A model generated the notes under the pieces. The model was not told the DNA's origin. It saw only the letters and a program-made list of their open reading frames with translations, and made no database searches. Made by a program: the position numbers and the translations under genes. A DNA stretch of 64,000 nt from Salvia splendens (lineage: Eukaryota; Streptophyta; Magnoliopsida; Lamiales; Lamiaceae): the NCBI RefSeq assembly GCF_004379255.2, contig NC_056049.1, positions 1,364,001 through 1,428,000 of the forward strand, written 5' to 3'. Below are positions 12,997 through 25,460 of the stretch, piece after piece (positions within the stretch are counted from its first letter, which is position 1; the number at the start of each line of letters is the position of its first letter).

Positions 12997-15900
12997 ATGA
13001 CGTCGCCAAAGCATCAGCATACTCGTTCCACTTCGACTAGCCTTAGTATGAAGAAGCCACAGAACAAGGCAGCTGCTCAAAGGCTTGCGGAGGTTATGGC
13101 TCAGCAACCAGCAGATGACGAAGAGGAGGACGAACTGTATGATTTCAACTCAGGCGTTCCGTCAGCTGGTATAGGACTTGCTGGCGGAAGGCAAGCTCGA
13201 GGTCGTTCTCCAATGGTGAGTTATCTTGCATACATGGCAGTTTTGTGATTTTACGTCTGTGTTTTTTCGTATCCTGAACTTTTGTTACTTTCTAGCCAGT
13301 TCGTAACTCAGTAGATCAGCCTTTGTCAGCTCGTTATAATAGGCATGCTCGTTCCAAGCCTCTCGAGCCATCTTCAAGTGTCGAACATCAGCAGCCTTCC
13401 TCGGCTCGCTATTCTCGTCCCAAGCCGCTTGAACCATCTTTAGAACATCAGCAGCCTTCATCAGCTCGTCACCGACACTCAAAGCATGTTGAACCATCCC
13501 TGTCTCTTAATCACTCCACACATGTAAGATCATCTTCTTCTGTTCAAATGAACGCTTCGGAGGAACCACCACAACCAGCATCAGCTCGCTCCGTTGGAAG
13601 ATCATCCTCTTCTGCTAGTACCCTGGAACAGTCTTCCTCTGCTCGTTTAGTTGGCCGGCCAAATTTGAGGGTGAAGACAGTTGCCATGGTGCCATCAAGC
13701 GTGTCTCTGTCACTTAAGCCCGTGGCATCTGGAAATACGGTTGATTCTCAGCTCGATAAAGTCAGGGATAAAAAGTAGATGTCTTCTTTAACTTCCATTG
13801 TTTTCTTCAAGTAAATATTTGGTTTCACTCTTACCTCGCGCATTACTTTTCTGTCGATGTCCATTTCACAGGTTATCGCTCGATTTTGGAACTTTCAAGT
13901 TAAAAGAACAAGGTGGCCTGCAGTCTTCTTCTGCTCTACAAGACGAGGTACAATTTACAACATTAGGTTGATTTCTTCAACGGGACCATCTATCGTATGC
14001 GTTGTGTATCACACATATTCACAAAAAGAGAGGACTTAGAATGCATGATTTCCTTTCCAGTAATTGTAGCATTGGGTATTTCGTTTTATTTCATTTCATT
14101 TGATCACTGAAAATGCTGCTTCGAATTTGCAGCTTGACATGCTTCAAGAAGAAAACGAGAGCTTAGTGGAAAAGGTGATCCTTCTAGGCTCCTATTCGCA
14201 TTCACAACCTTTTCGTATCCAAGATATTGGTATCGAAAAGCCTAATTTCAGATTAAGTCTCCGCTTTTACCTGTTGGTTAGCATCGTAACGTGACCATCT
14301 CTTTCAGCTCAGGATAGCTGAAGAACGGCATGATGAAGCAGAAGCTAGAACCAGGCAGCTCGAAAAACAGGTAATCGTTTGAGTCTATAATACTCTTACC
14401 GATCCAAAAGAAAACGTTTACTAATGTGATGCGACAACGTTGATTTTTCTGGTTAATTTTCCAATTTCTGTGCATTTCTACACTAAAAATGTGGCTTTAT
14501 ACGCCATTTTTAATCTGCGCTCTTTCAGATCGAGTCTTTAGGCAATGGTGTGTCTTTAGAAGCTCGGCTTTTAAGCAGGTAGGTTATGATTTTCGGAACT
14601 CTTTCGCTAAAAATCATGATTTCTGTATGTAAACATCTCCTTGGCATGCTCACTCTTCAGGAAGGAAGCTGACCTTCAGAAACGAGAGGTATGTCGATCA
14701 TCCACTGGTTATTCCAGTTTTCCATCTGTTTCGACATCTCATCGATTTCAGTTGTGTAGCTCATTAGTCTTTGACATTTTGATAAATTAGTCTTTGCAGC
14801 GTGCAAGCTGAGAATCGTTTCTCTTTGCAGGCTGCTCTTAAGATCGCAGCAGATACTTATGGCGGTGGCAACGAGGAGCTTGCAGTCCTCCGAATGGAAA
14901 TTGAGGTATTTGGACTCACTGGATAAAAATATACACTATTTTTGTGAGTTTTTTATTATATTGAAATGTGACGATTCGTATGGTTTTTCTCTAAGGCGTC
15001 GAGGGAAGAAGCTAACTCTGCTCTGGATCAACTCCATGTCGCCATGCTAGAAGTTAAATCGCTTAAGATAACTACACAACGGATGATACTGACTCACGAC
15101 GAGATGGTATCTACCGGTTAAACCAGACCTCGCCTCCTTACAGCCTTTCGTTGTTTGTCCTTACTTATCTGATTGGCAGTCTAATACTTTAGGAAGAGGT
15201 TGTTCTCAAGAGGTGTTGGCTTGCTCGATGCTGGAGTTTGTGCATTCGCCACGGTAAATTTAGCACTAGAAGTTATGCATTCGTTTGAAGGCGCTCGTTT
15301 TTTTTTTGTGCCTCTGTAAGAGCATACTGCGAACGAAATCCATCTGCAGAGTTACATGTCATTCATTTTATGCAGGGATCCATGCTGAGATAGCCGAAGC
15401 AAGACATGAATATTGGTCGCATTTCGCTTCACGCCCTGTTGAAGTTATATTGGCAGCGGGGCGTAAAGCAAAAGATGCACATCATTCCGGTAGACATCAT
15501 TTTCACTGTTTAGTTAAAATATTTTCATTCCAACTGATTTTTTTTTTCTGTCAATTTGTCAGTGACCGATGGTTTAGACGAAAGGGAGAGAGTTCTGCTG
15601 CACAAGGAAGATCTTACAAAGAAGGTCGACTTGGAAAGCATGCTTATGGTCGAAAAAGGTCTCCGGGAACTGAGTGCCCTCAAGGTTCATTTCCCAATTC
15701 ACTGATTCTAGCAAATAATTCTTCTGGCTGCCTCGTTTGAATCACATTACTGCGTTGATTTTTTGCGCGTCTTTCCTTGAAAGGTAGAGGAGGCAATAGC
15801 TATGGCATTGGCCCAGAAACGTCGCCCGCGTATTCTAAAGTCTAATATTGGTATGTATGGATTCATCTCTTTAAGAGTCTCCTTTTTTTTCATCTATGTG

Positions 15901-16741
15901 CCATGTTGAGGTATGATCTTTCAAGCATTTCTAGGAGTAAACGACTAAACAAGCAGTTACTTTCGTTCGAATTGTGACTTTATAACGCCGTCTCAAATTC
16001 AATCTGCAGATGAAGTGAAGCTACCAGCTGAGAGCACCAATCAATCGGAAACATTTGGTATTTATCGTTCGTTCTGTAATATGGAAAGTCTGATATCTGA
16101 ATGTATTTATGTAATGTGCTTCGTTTCAGGATTGAGTCCGGAGGAGTGTGAAGACGTGCTTCTTAAGCAAGTAAGCCCGAATATCTTACTGTGTTTGTGT
16201 TTTGACAATGCCAGTAATCATATTGCTACCTCATAGATGATTGATCATATGATATGGCTAATAAAGTCGTATTCGTTGTGCATCAAGGCTTGGCTGTCGT
16301 ACTTCTGGAGACGAGCAAAAACTCAAGGGTTGGAACCGGATATCGCTGAAGATAGACTGCAATTCTGGATCAACCAAGGAAACCGGGCGCCTAATTCACA
16401 CGATGCCGTTGATGGTACTCTCTCTTTTGAACCACCAGCAATGCTAACATTAGTTCTAGGTCTAAACATCCTTCGTTGTTTTAGTCCACGACGTGCTAGC
16501 TAGGGCCGGCTTTTTATAGGCCGAAGTTTTTGAAAAACGACGCTGCATTGTCAAAATTCATTGTTGATGCACGACATAATGTTGAGTGTATATGTGTGAT
16601 TTTGTGGCAGTCGAGCGTGGTCTTTTGGAGCTCCGGAAACTGGGGACGGAGACGAAGCTGTGGGAGGAGTCACGGAGAATGATCGATCACAGCTCCTCCC
16701 ACAAGACTCTGCTGGAAACTGAGTATGAAATTTTGTCATGA
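12997..16741 (+). CDS. SCD2: SCD2-like coiled-coil vesicle-trafficking protein
   Basis: Homologue of STOMATAL CYTOKINESIS DEFECTIVE 2, partner of the DENN-domain protein SCD1 in post-Golgi and plasma-membrane traffic, cytokinesis and clathrin-linked endocytosis (family knowledge). Coding exons: 12997-13215, 13296-13774, 13872-13947, 14133-14174, 14308-14370, 14529-14578, 14661-14688, 14831-14905, 14996-15106, 15193-15253, 15376-15489, 15563-15684, 15784-15850, 16010-16057, 16130-16170, 16288-16414, 16611-16741. The sum is 1854 nt, 617 residues, all phases consistent. Features: conserved N-terminal block ([15 protein letters not shown], an acidic run, GIGLAGGR); a Ser-rich low-complexity region with repeated SSAR units; a long coiled coil from [14 protein letters not shown]; and conserved C-terminal blocks ([35 protein letters not shown]). 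A 5'UTR intron is likely at 12164-12962. Arabidopsis SCD2 has about 580 residues, so the length fits. Confidence 0.85.
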
Positions 16742-17480
16742 CCTTTTTTCTTCTTCCATCATTTTTCCCTTTTATTTCTTGCTACATTTTGGTGCAATAA
16801 ACTTTTTTCTCATTTAGCAATCTTGATTGAAGAAAGTTTTTTCATCAAATGTTTTCCCTTTCCATTATTATAAGTCCATAAGTATCAATTTTAGCTCGCT
16901 AGCAATTTACAGCATCGGAAAATCCAACTGGTTGTCGGATTTTACACATGGCATTTTTATTCGTACAAATTTCATAACGCGGAAAGACAACATCATATAT
17001 TATTTTAATTTTATTTTTGATTTTATAACGTACACATAAATGATGTTTTGCTAATGTGGAGAATTGGCAATCCCATAAATGCAAGCCATATGTCGCATCA
17101 TGGCTGACCACACGACCAACGTGCTTAGGCACGAATACGCGTGCATCGGTCGCGTGCTTAGGGATATGCAACGGCGTGCTTTTCCCTATCCCTAGACGCG
17201 GATGTGTAGTGTGCATATGAATGTGTAGCTTTTGGAGAAAAAAAAATTAAGTATTACAATTTGGATGCATATTTAAAGTCCAAAATCAGATCAGAGTTGG
17301 TGAAGATTTTAAACAATTAACCTATATAATGGATAATTTATTTTAAGCGTGAGAATCTAAATAATTGATTAGGATAAATAAATAATTTAACATCTCGATA
17401 GTTGGTGAGACCCTCGTGTTAAGTTGATGAACGCATACCTCTTAATAATATTTTTATACATATGGTGTTGATCAATAACG
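16742..17480. other. Intergenic spacer, no gene seen
   Basis: Holds the 3' UTR of the SCD2-like gene and AT-rich sequence. A slightly GC-richer patch at 17090-17210 has no recognised coding content. It runs up to the TTA flank of the next transposon. Confidence 0.5.
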
Positions 17481-17483
17481 TTA

Positions 17484-19108
17484 GAGCATCCACAACCGTG
17501 CTCTTGCCAGCGGCACGGTTGTGGGCCCGGGCGGTACTATTCATGCCTGCTCTCTGGCAAGAGCACAACACCCACAACTGTGCTCTTCCGCAAGGACGAG
17601 CACAATTAATATAAAATTCAATTACACAAAAACATTTTCATAATACTAAAATTCATTAAAAAAACCACAATAAAAATAACAAATTACAAATAAAATAAAA
17701 AGACATAATTAAAATCCTAAAAATTAAAAATTACATAATTAAAATACTAAAAATTAAAAATTACATAATTAAACTCCTAAAAATTAAAAATTACATAATT
17801 ATTGGCTAATATAACCCGAGGAAGACTACGCATCCGGCGGCACCAACCCCAATTGTTTTTGGAGACCCAATATCATGGACTCGTGCGTTTGAAGTTGCGT
17901 GGGGGTCATAGTTGACCTATCGGCCATATTGAGTTGGGCCAAAAGGGCTACCCAAGTTAGCTTCGGCGTCGGGAACCGCTTGGTTGGGCATCGGGGCTAC
18001 CCAAGTTAGCTTCGGCGAGTTGGCTAGCCACTTCTTCGCCGGCGTCGGATAGGGATGCCGACCGTGAGCGTTTGGAGGAGCCGCTAGAGGAGGATGTTAT
18101 GCCTCCCTTATACTTCGGGTGCGTCCGCGTCTCCTGCCAAACGTTAAGATATTTGAACGACTTACCGTTCATGGATTGGTAGGTGCTCAGCGAGGCGGTG
18201 ATGATGTCGACCTCGCTTCGGCCGCTCCCGGCATTCCGGGACTCCTGGATGAAATAGCCGTTGAACTTGCCAATTTTTTCGTTGGCTCGGCCGATGCAGT
18301 TGCGCACCATACTCTCGTTGCGCTCGATCGTTCCCGGCGGCCGGTGTGCATTGTACCGGCTAGAGACGCGCCACCAAAAGTGATTCGGCACCGGCGCGAC
18401 ACCGGCGCGAGATGGAGGATTCGGCATTTGGGAAGGGGCGCGAGGCCTAGGCTCCGGTGTCCACCCGTAGCGCCCATCGGAGGCACCTTGATCGTCGATT
18501 GGGTATGGCCGGTAGCCACTCGGAACGCCCGAATCTTGGGTGAGAGGAGGGGCCGAATATTCCGTTTCCGGACTATGAAACGGTTGCGAACCGAACCATT
18601 CGGGGTTCCAACCGTGAGAGCCGCTTGGGTTGTCGTCGTTACCGGACATAGTGGTGTTGTAGGGTGTGAGAGGAAGATGAAAATGGATATGAGAGATTGA
18701 TGATGAGAATTGTGTAGTGAAAGTGTGAATTTTTTGGAGTGAAATTGGGGGTATTTATAGATGAAAGTGTGTATTTTTGGTGTAAAAAAAATAAAAAAAA
18801 AATTAAAAAGTGGGGAAAAACGGTTATAAACGGATATAATTTTTTGGGGAAGTGAAATTTTTTTTTTTATTTTTTATCGATTTTTTTAATAAAAATCCGA
18901 TTTTTTAAAAAAAAAAATAAAAAAATGTTTGAAACCAACGGCTATGTCGTTGGCGAATGGGAGACCGCCACGTGTGCGTCCACTGGCACGGACGTGCTCG
19001 ATACATCGAGCAGCGCCGTGCCAGCGGCGCGGTTGCAGCGGTGGCGGTCCTTCTCCTTGCCGCTGGCACGGACGGCGGTGGCGCCAACCGCCACCGCTGC
19101 GGATGCTC
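17484..19108 (-). mobile_element. Non-autonomous PIF/Harbinger element with Myb-like ORF only
   Basis: A 1625-bp element with short terminal inverted repeats (left gagcatccac, right complement gagcatccgc) and a TTA direct duplication at 17481-17483 and 19109-19111, the 3-bp target site typical of PIF/Harbinger. Subterminal DNA is GC-rich with small repeated palindromes (caagagcac, ccagcggc). Inside is one reverse-strand ORF related to the Myb/SANT partner protein. No DDE transposase sequence was seen, so movement would need an enzyme supplied elsewhere. Confidence 0.8.
17957..18649 (-). CDS. Harbinger-associated Myb/SANT-like (ORF1-type) protein, probably truncated
   Basis: An uninterrupted 230-codon ORF inside the TIRs of the element at 17484-19108. 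The N-terminal half is Pro/Gly/Ser-rich low complexity. From about residue 88 it matches the pattern of plant Harbinger ORF1 proteins: FWWRVSSRYNAHRPP, then a Ser/Asn-rich linker, then GKSFKYLNVWQETRTHPKY near residues 160-185. The first helix of the trihelix/SANT fold seems absent, since the usual Trp-containing block before FWWRV is missing. The tail is Ser/Arg-rich with short basic clusters. In this superfamily ORF1 binds the transposon ends and recruits the transposase. Function of this copy is doubtful. Confidence 0.6.
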   Translation of the reverse strand: MSGNDDNPSGSHGWNPEWFGSQPFHSPETEYSAPPLTQDSGVPSGYRPYPIDDQGASDGRYGWTPEPRPRAPSQMPNPPSRAGVAPVPNHFWWRVSSRYNAHRPPGTIERNESMVRNCIGRANEKIGKFNGYFIQESRNAGSGRSEVDIITASLSTYQSMNGKSFKYLNVWQETRTHPKYKGGITSSSSGSSKRSRSASLSDAGEEVASQLAEANLGSPDAQPSGSRRRS

Positions 19109-19111
19109 TTA

Positions 19112-21649
19112 GGTCTATATTTTATTTATGTATGACAAGAGTCAAACCACATTTTGGTTCTAAGAGTGAATCTAATGATATGCAATTATAATAATAACAG
19201 ATCCAGAAAATGGAACTACTAGGATCAAACATAGTGAAGAAAGTCTAAAATATATCGGCAGGCAAATGAAGTGTGATGGTCATCACTAACAAGTGATGTC
19301 AGATAAAGAACAGAAGTGAACCCTAATCTAAGAGGATCGAGAGATCGGTGGCAACTTCGAAAGCTCAATTTAGTAAAAATTTTCAACCCAAAAGGTTAGG
19401 GCAGAGCTTCCGAACCATGTGATCGATGACAACTCCAAAAACTGAATTGTAGTGGAAGTTTTCCAACCTCTGTGGATCGGCAATGCAATCGATCAACCGT
19501 CCAACCCCACCTAAGTCAGCTTGGGTAAGAATTAAACATTAAATAGTGACATATTCACAATACGAACAATTGAACATGTAAAAAAACAAACCTACTTAGG
19601 TCATGTTCCATTAATCCTCATTTTAGTCGCAAATCAACAAAATTAAGTGAAAAGAAAACTTATTTAAAACCAACCATATCCCATTAATTATTTTCACTAC
19701 CTTAACCACTCTATCTACAATCCAACAGCTCACAAAATAGTTAAGCCCACTATTGAAAGAAATTAAACAAAATATCAATACTATTAATAATTTTGCTAAA
19801 GCAAACCAATTAGGTTCACAAGGTTAACCAACCTTAACAACAAATTGTCGGTCTTTTTTTAAATTTTGTAAAGAATCTAATATTCATGTACAATATCCTA
19901 TATGTCAGATAGTTTTACATTGAAAATGGTCGGAAAACAGCCAATTAATATCATGAGCATTTATTAATACTTATCCAAATCTTTTTTTAAAGATAGTTTT
20001 GTGTCACACCATTTATTACATGAAACTATACAATTATTCTTATAATTTATAATATGATATGGTATGTTGCACTTGCTATGTTGACACAACTAGGATATAT
20101 ATTAAAGCTTATTACATTAATTTTCTAGTAGTAGTTGAGAAAAAAAGATTAATAATATAGGTCTACATAATGATGAAAAGGCCTTATACAATTATTTTTA
20201 AATCAGTAATTAATAAAAAAACTATCATAATCTTGCACTATAGTACATAGACCCTAGCAAAAGTAGATTTATCAACATATATTTTCGTTGGTTAAGGACA
20301 TCCACACTCTGTAATTGTTACTAAAAATAAATATAAATAAACATTAATGTAGATAATGCTGACGGTGCGTTTTAGCATATTCTTAATTTTGCATAATTGA
20401 ATTTGTCGGTGTGTTTACTGATAATCCTTTAATTAACTCTCATAATTAAGCCCATATTAACAAGAAAATACTTTATAACAAAATAGTGATAATATTCATA
20501 TATTCTAATCGATAGATGAATTTTTATATGCTAAAAGGATGAAGGAAAACATGTATAGATTTTTTTACTTTTTTGGCACTAGCACTCTAATATCTCAATT
20601 AACTAGACCTATTTTTTTTTTTGTCTAACTCTACAAATGAACCTAGAGACATAAGGAAACATCCTAATTTTGGTTGTCTCACTAATCCAGATAAACCAAA
20701 TTGTACAATATTGTCCTACCATTCCCCAAAGATACATCAAGTTGATAAAATTAATCGATTTCATAATCATATGTTCATTATTTAGATTAAATAACATGTT
20801 CTCTGCTTAGTATTTTTTCATAAACATGAAAAATACATCGAACAAAATAAATCTCGCTCATAATATAATCCCTTGAAACACATGATCAAGAGAACTCAAA
20901 TCTCGATAACGCTGAAACTAATACTCGCTTTGCCCATAAAGATAAATAATGCGTTTTTTTATCGTGACGTTCCAAGTTAAATGATATTTCTTCTTTTTGA
21001 CAAAAATAATTCATATTCTCTTTTATTATTTTTTTTATTCATTCTTCGTGCATTATTTTTATTTTATATGTTAAAATAAAATGCATCAGGTAAACTAGGA
21101 TGAAGAGAGTAATAATTAGTACTACCATTCTTTCAACACTAGGTTATGATTGGAAACCTAAACATTTTTCATATTCATTGCAATCCTTTTTTCTTAGGAA
21201 TATGATTATATACTATTTCCACGCCCCTAGTCAAATTTTTTCAATGATGAAACCAAAAGTGAAATTAAAAGAAGAAAAAGAGCCAAAAGAAAAACATTGT
21301 ACGAACTACAAAACAAAAAATTGACAATGATAGTGTAGGACAATTTCTATACACACATCATACACTTCACTTTATTACATTTATAAATATAAAAATAAAA
21401 CTTTATCTCAACAAATTGATTTACTCTATTATTTTTTTTATCATCGAGTCCTCGATTCTTTCCGGATATTGCACTCCACCACCCATTTGATTTTCTCTAT
21501 TTCTCTCCAAATCATTAATTACGCATTAATCAGCACCATTAAGAAATTAATCTCTTTTTTTAAATTAGGACAATTGATTGGTTAAAAATCGAAACTTTTT
21601 GTTTTTGTTTGTGCAAAAATGGGGGCAATAAATTATTTTTAAATTTAAT

Positions 21650-21650
<1 letters not shown>
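19112..21650. other. Long intergenic region, no gene seen
   Basis: About 2.5 kb of AT-rich DNA. No ORF with family features and no clear TIR element was seen. It ends at AT-microsatellite DNA close to the leader of the DA2-like gene. Confidence 0.5.

Positions 21651-21682
<32 letters not shown>
21651..21682. repeat. (AT)n microsatellite
   Basis: An AT dinucleotide run of about 30 bases just before gtatgtat. It lies about 100 bp upstream of the CT run in the presumed DA2-like promoter or leader. It could include the TATA region, but this cannot be separated from the repeat by eye. Confidence 0.7.
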
Positions 21683-21690
<8 letters not shown>

Positions 21691-21781
21691 AGCCGTCTCT
21701 GTTCTATTCTTCTCTGTGGCAGTAGCTTCGATTTTTTTAATCCATGGCGTAAACACCGAATCTAGTAGATATATCTTGTTC

Positions 21782-21783
<2 letters not shown>

Positions 21784-21827
<44 letters not shown>
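21784..21827 (+). repeat. (CT)n microsatellite in the leader of the DA2-like gene
   Basis: A CT run of about 43 bases ending ctctcactc, roughly 250 bp upstream of the ATG at 22077. It is placed like the CT tract before the gene at 8527, in the likely 5' leader or core promoter. Confidence 0.7.
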
Positions 21828-21831
<4 letters not shown>

Positions 21832-22076
21832 TCGTTCGAATATACATATATATGTATATGTAGGATGTGTAAAGGCGCATAATTTACTTGTGTATAATTG
21901 CAATTGAATTCCAAGGTTTAGTTGAATTCCAATTTATTCCGAAAATCTGCGTTTATTTCGAGTGCAATTGGCGTTTCTTCTCCCATTTCTGTGTTTTACG
22001 AGATGTTTGTATGCGATTGAGTGAGAATTTTGGTGTGATTGTAAAACGTTTGGGATTTAATCGAGAGGTATTCGTG

Positions 22077-24731
22077 ATGGGGAATAAATTGGGGGTGAAG
22101 AGGAGGCAGGTGGTGGATGAGAAGTACACTAGGCCTCAGGGGTTGTACCAACACAGAGATGTGGATCATAAGAAGCTTCGGAAGCTGATTCTTGACTCCA
22201 AGTTGGCGCCTTGCTACCCTGGTGATGATGATACTGCCTGTGACCTTGAGGAGTGTCCTATTTGCTTCTTGGTTTGTACTCTTTTTTTTTTTAAATTTTT
22301 GCAAATTTAATTGAATCTTACTGTATTTTTTGTGCTTTGGTTCTATGAAATGAAAATGTGGTTGGTGAAGTTGTGTACAATTATGTTGGGAAGATGGGGA
22401 TTTAAGTATTTGGGAGAAGTTAATAATGTGCAATGGAGTAATTGAAATTGGATTGGAATAGTGTATTAGAATTGTTGTTGAGGAACTCGAATTTCATGGT
22501 TGTCTTTATTTATGGATTGATGATAACTTGAAGCAATGAGTGGATTGTGTTTCAAAAGTTGCTTTCATGTATCAATATGGAGTTACGTGGCTCTTGTTTT
22601 GTAGTCTTGATGATGGATAGTTTGTTTTATTTTTTGTGTAATGCGTATTAGGTTGTCTCTTTCAATGTGAGATGTTCATCATTTAATTTGTTTTGGATGT
22701 TTTCAGTACTATCCAAGTCTTAATCGATCGAGATGCTGCACGAAGGGCATTTGTACGGGTATTGATTCTTGCTGGTTTCTTAGTTAACTAAATGGTCTCG
22801 TGTTTGTGTTTTACTGAACTGCTCCCACTTTTAGAGTGTTTTGTACAGATGAAGACCCCCAATGCGACGCGGCCTACACAGTATCCTTATTTTAATGGAT
22901 TTGAATTTCATAGGAGTTGTTTGTGTTTGTTTCCTTTGAAACAGAGAAAAGAAAAGAAGAGATTGCATGTTGATGTGTTAGATTTTACTCATATACTGAT
23001 TCAAAAATGTACGGATGCTTCGAGGAAAATTGTGTTTGCATTTGTTACATGTCAAGTTTTCAGCTTGTGCTCGTCTTTAACTCTTAAAGGTGCCCGTTCT
23101 GTAAAACAGCAAATTATGCTGTGGAGTATCGAGGTTTTAAGACAAAGGAGGAGAAAATCATAGAGCAACTTGTGAGAGTGATTTTATCGTTATTTTGTAA
23201 CTTTTCTTTGTAGTCTTGAATATTCGTCACTGAAACGTGTACTATAATTTTCAACCACAGGAAGAACAACGAGTTATCGAGGCCAAAATAAGGATGAGGC
23301 ATCAAGAACTTCAGGATGAAGAAAAGTCGATAAAACTAAGAGAAATAAGCTCTTCTGCCAGTATGAGAGCACCAACTGAGGTTGACTATTTCTCAACCCA
23401 AGGTAACTAATCTGAGCCTCTCATTGTAGATATTGATTTCTTGCTCGTGTAATAATTGTGATTTGCCTGTATGCAGCGCCCACTTCCGTTTCTGCAATAG
23501 GAAGTGAAGAAATTGTTGCTTCAGATGAGTCCATTGAAACTTCAGTGATTAGACCACCTCCACGCCAAAGGCAGACTAGGTATGCCATTTTTCTTTAATT
23601 AGATTTGTTTATTTAGAAAATCCATTGATATTTTTGAGCTCTTTGCAAATCTAAAAGTTTCATCAAGTGTTCCCTGTGTATCACATGGCTATTGTTGTAG
23701 AAATGGTCGATTAATTAGGCCATTTTGTACTTGGCTTTGTGAGTATTGAAGATATCTATGGTGATTCTTCTTCATGTCGTCAAGTGGGATTCTCCTTTAG
23801 GTTATTTTCAGCATTAGTATAATATTTCTAACCTGTAACTAATTGAATTAGGGATTGCTACTTAGAGATTTAGTAGATGGTTGTTGAACATGTAACAGAC
23901 TTTTTATGTTAATTAATTTTGCTCTAAATGTAGGGAGGATGAATTTGACCTTGATCTTGAGGACATCATGGTTATGGAAGCGATCTGGCTGTCTATTCAG
24001 GTACTATTTTGCTAATATCCAACAGATCATCCTAATCTGTTCTCGGTTTTACACGAAAACCAATGTGTCCTTTACTTTCCATATGGATTGAATCCTCATT
24101 TGAAGAAGTTTTTGTGTAAGAATTAGTCATACTAACTTGATCTCTCAACTGTATGTCCTCGACAATTTTATAGGAAAATGGCGGGCGTCAAGATCAATCT
24201 TACAGTGAAGCAGCGCCGTCAGGAGAATACAACGTAGAAGATCACACCTCTTTAGCAGATACAGTTCCAGCAGCTGGATCATCATCGTCTCATTCTGGTG
24301 GTCTTGCTTGTGCAATCGCAACCCTTGCTGAACGTCAGCAGGTTAATGTATGGCCCCTAACCAACTACAGTGGTGACATATCTGGATACAGCGAGTATTC
24401 CAACGGGGAGGGGCAGGAATCTGAAAATTATTTTCCTGCAGAGAGCAGCACTGTGGCATCACCCGACATGACCGGGGATGCTGGAGAATGGGCTGATCAT
24501 CGATCTCAGATGGCTGAAATAGGAACTAGCTACGGAGGTTCTGATGAATTTGGGGATGCTATCAGTCTGGCTTCTATCCCACATGAGGACGAGAACCAGA
24601 GCAGCAGCAGTCAACCTGTCGCAGGATCAATAATGCCCGAGAGTTTTGAGGAGCAAATGATGCTAGCCATGACTGTTTCACTGGCTGAGGCTCGAGCAAG
24701 GACCAGTACTGTTGGAGTAGCTTGGCACTAG
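22077..24731 (+). CDS. DA2: DA2/GW2-type RING E3 ubiquitin ligase
   Basis: RING-type ubiquitin ligase of the DA2 (Arabidopsis) / GW2 (rice) family, which limits seed and organ size by restricting cell proliferation, with the DA1 peptidase among its targets (family knowledge). Coding exons: 22077-22271, 22707-22758, 22835-22880, 23090-23171, 23261-23402, 23477-23579, 23934-24000, 24174-24731. They sum to 1245 nt, 414 residues, all phases consistent. Visible parts: N-terminal MGNKLG, a possible myristoylation signal; the conserved [20 protein letters not shown] block; and a RING of unusual Cys spacing near residues 58-105 ([18 protein letters not shown], then GICTECF, then CPFCK). A helical block ([20 protein letters not shown]) follows. 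The C-terminus is variable and Ser-rich, with a conserved [19 protein letters not shown] motif. Length agrees with Arabidopsis DA2 (about 400). The gene appears intact. Confidence 0.9.
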
Positions 24732-25460
24732 CTCGTCAGGTCAGTCGTAGCTTCCTCATCGCTCCCCCCTATAGAATTTGTTTGCTGATTGCAGTTTTGA
24801 TAGGCTGAGACTGGAGCACGCCGGTCTGCATTTGTAATCTTGGCTGCGCTAATCACGAGTCATCAGACATTGGCTGCGAGTTCCTTGGACCTTGAGAAAG
24901 TATCTAGTGAGCGTCTTCGTGGTTGGCTGCACAGCTGAGGCTTCAACAGGGGAGGCCGTTGTGTATGGGTATCTGGCTGGAAACAACGCCACCTCGGCGA
25001 GGTAGGAAACCATGCAGTGATTGTACATATAGATTTATACAAACAATTATATCCTTTTTTTGCTTGAATTTATGTATGACAGTATGAGGAATAGTTTTTC
25101 TAGTAAAAAGATGCAAATTCTTTTTCTAGTTTTTCTTTGTTTGGTTCTTTTCCCTACCCCTAAAATTAATGTTATTCGGAAACCATGTTAATTTTTTTCT
25201 GCTTTGGTACACTTGGTCAAGAGAAGATGATGATTATAGTAGTTAATAAAATAAAAAAATACGTCGGTGCTAAAAATTTTATTTAAATAATTCTCAATTG
25301 TTCAATTTGCATGTAACATCATTACAAAAATTGTAACTGAGCATCATTAATTTCTCGTGTCCAAAACTCATAAAAATAAATACTATGCCGAATCGTGCTG
25401 GCTGCTCAATCTAATTTCGTCCTTTTTTTGGTGAGTCTCGTTAGTATATTTGTTAACTTA
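24732..25460. other. 3' UTR and intergenic spacer
   Basis: Sequence downstream of the DA2-like stop, including its 3' UTR. The first ~300 bases are less AT-rich and read like transcribed trailer. No further coding exon fits the model. The rest is AT-rich and runs up to the transposon at 25461. Confidence 0.5.

Noticed and set aside
18119..18700. 193-codon plus-strand ORF
   Set aside because: Antisense shadow of the Myb-like ORF in the Harbinger element; composition follows the GC-rich template and there is no family match.
21649..21907. ORFs with Ser-Leu or Arg-Glu repeats
   Set aside because: Produced by the (CT)n tract in the leader of the DA2-like gene.
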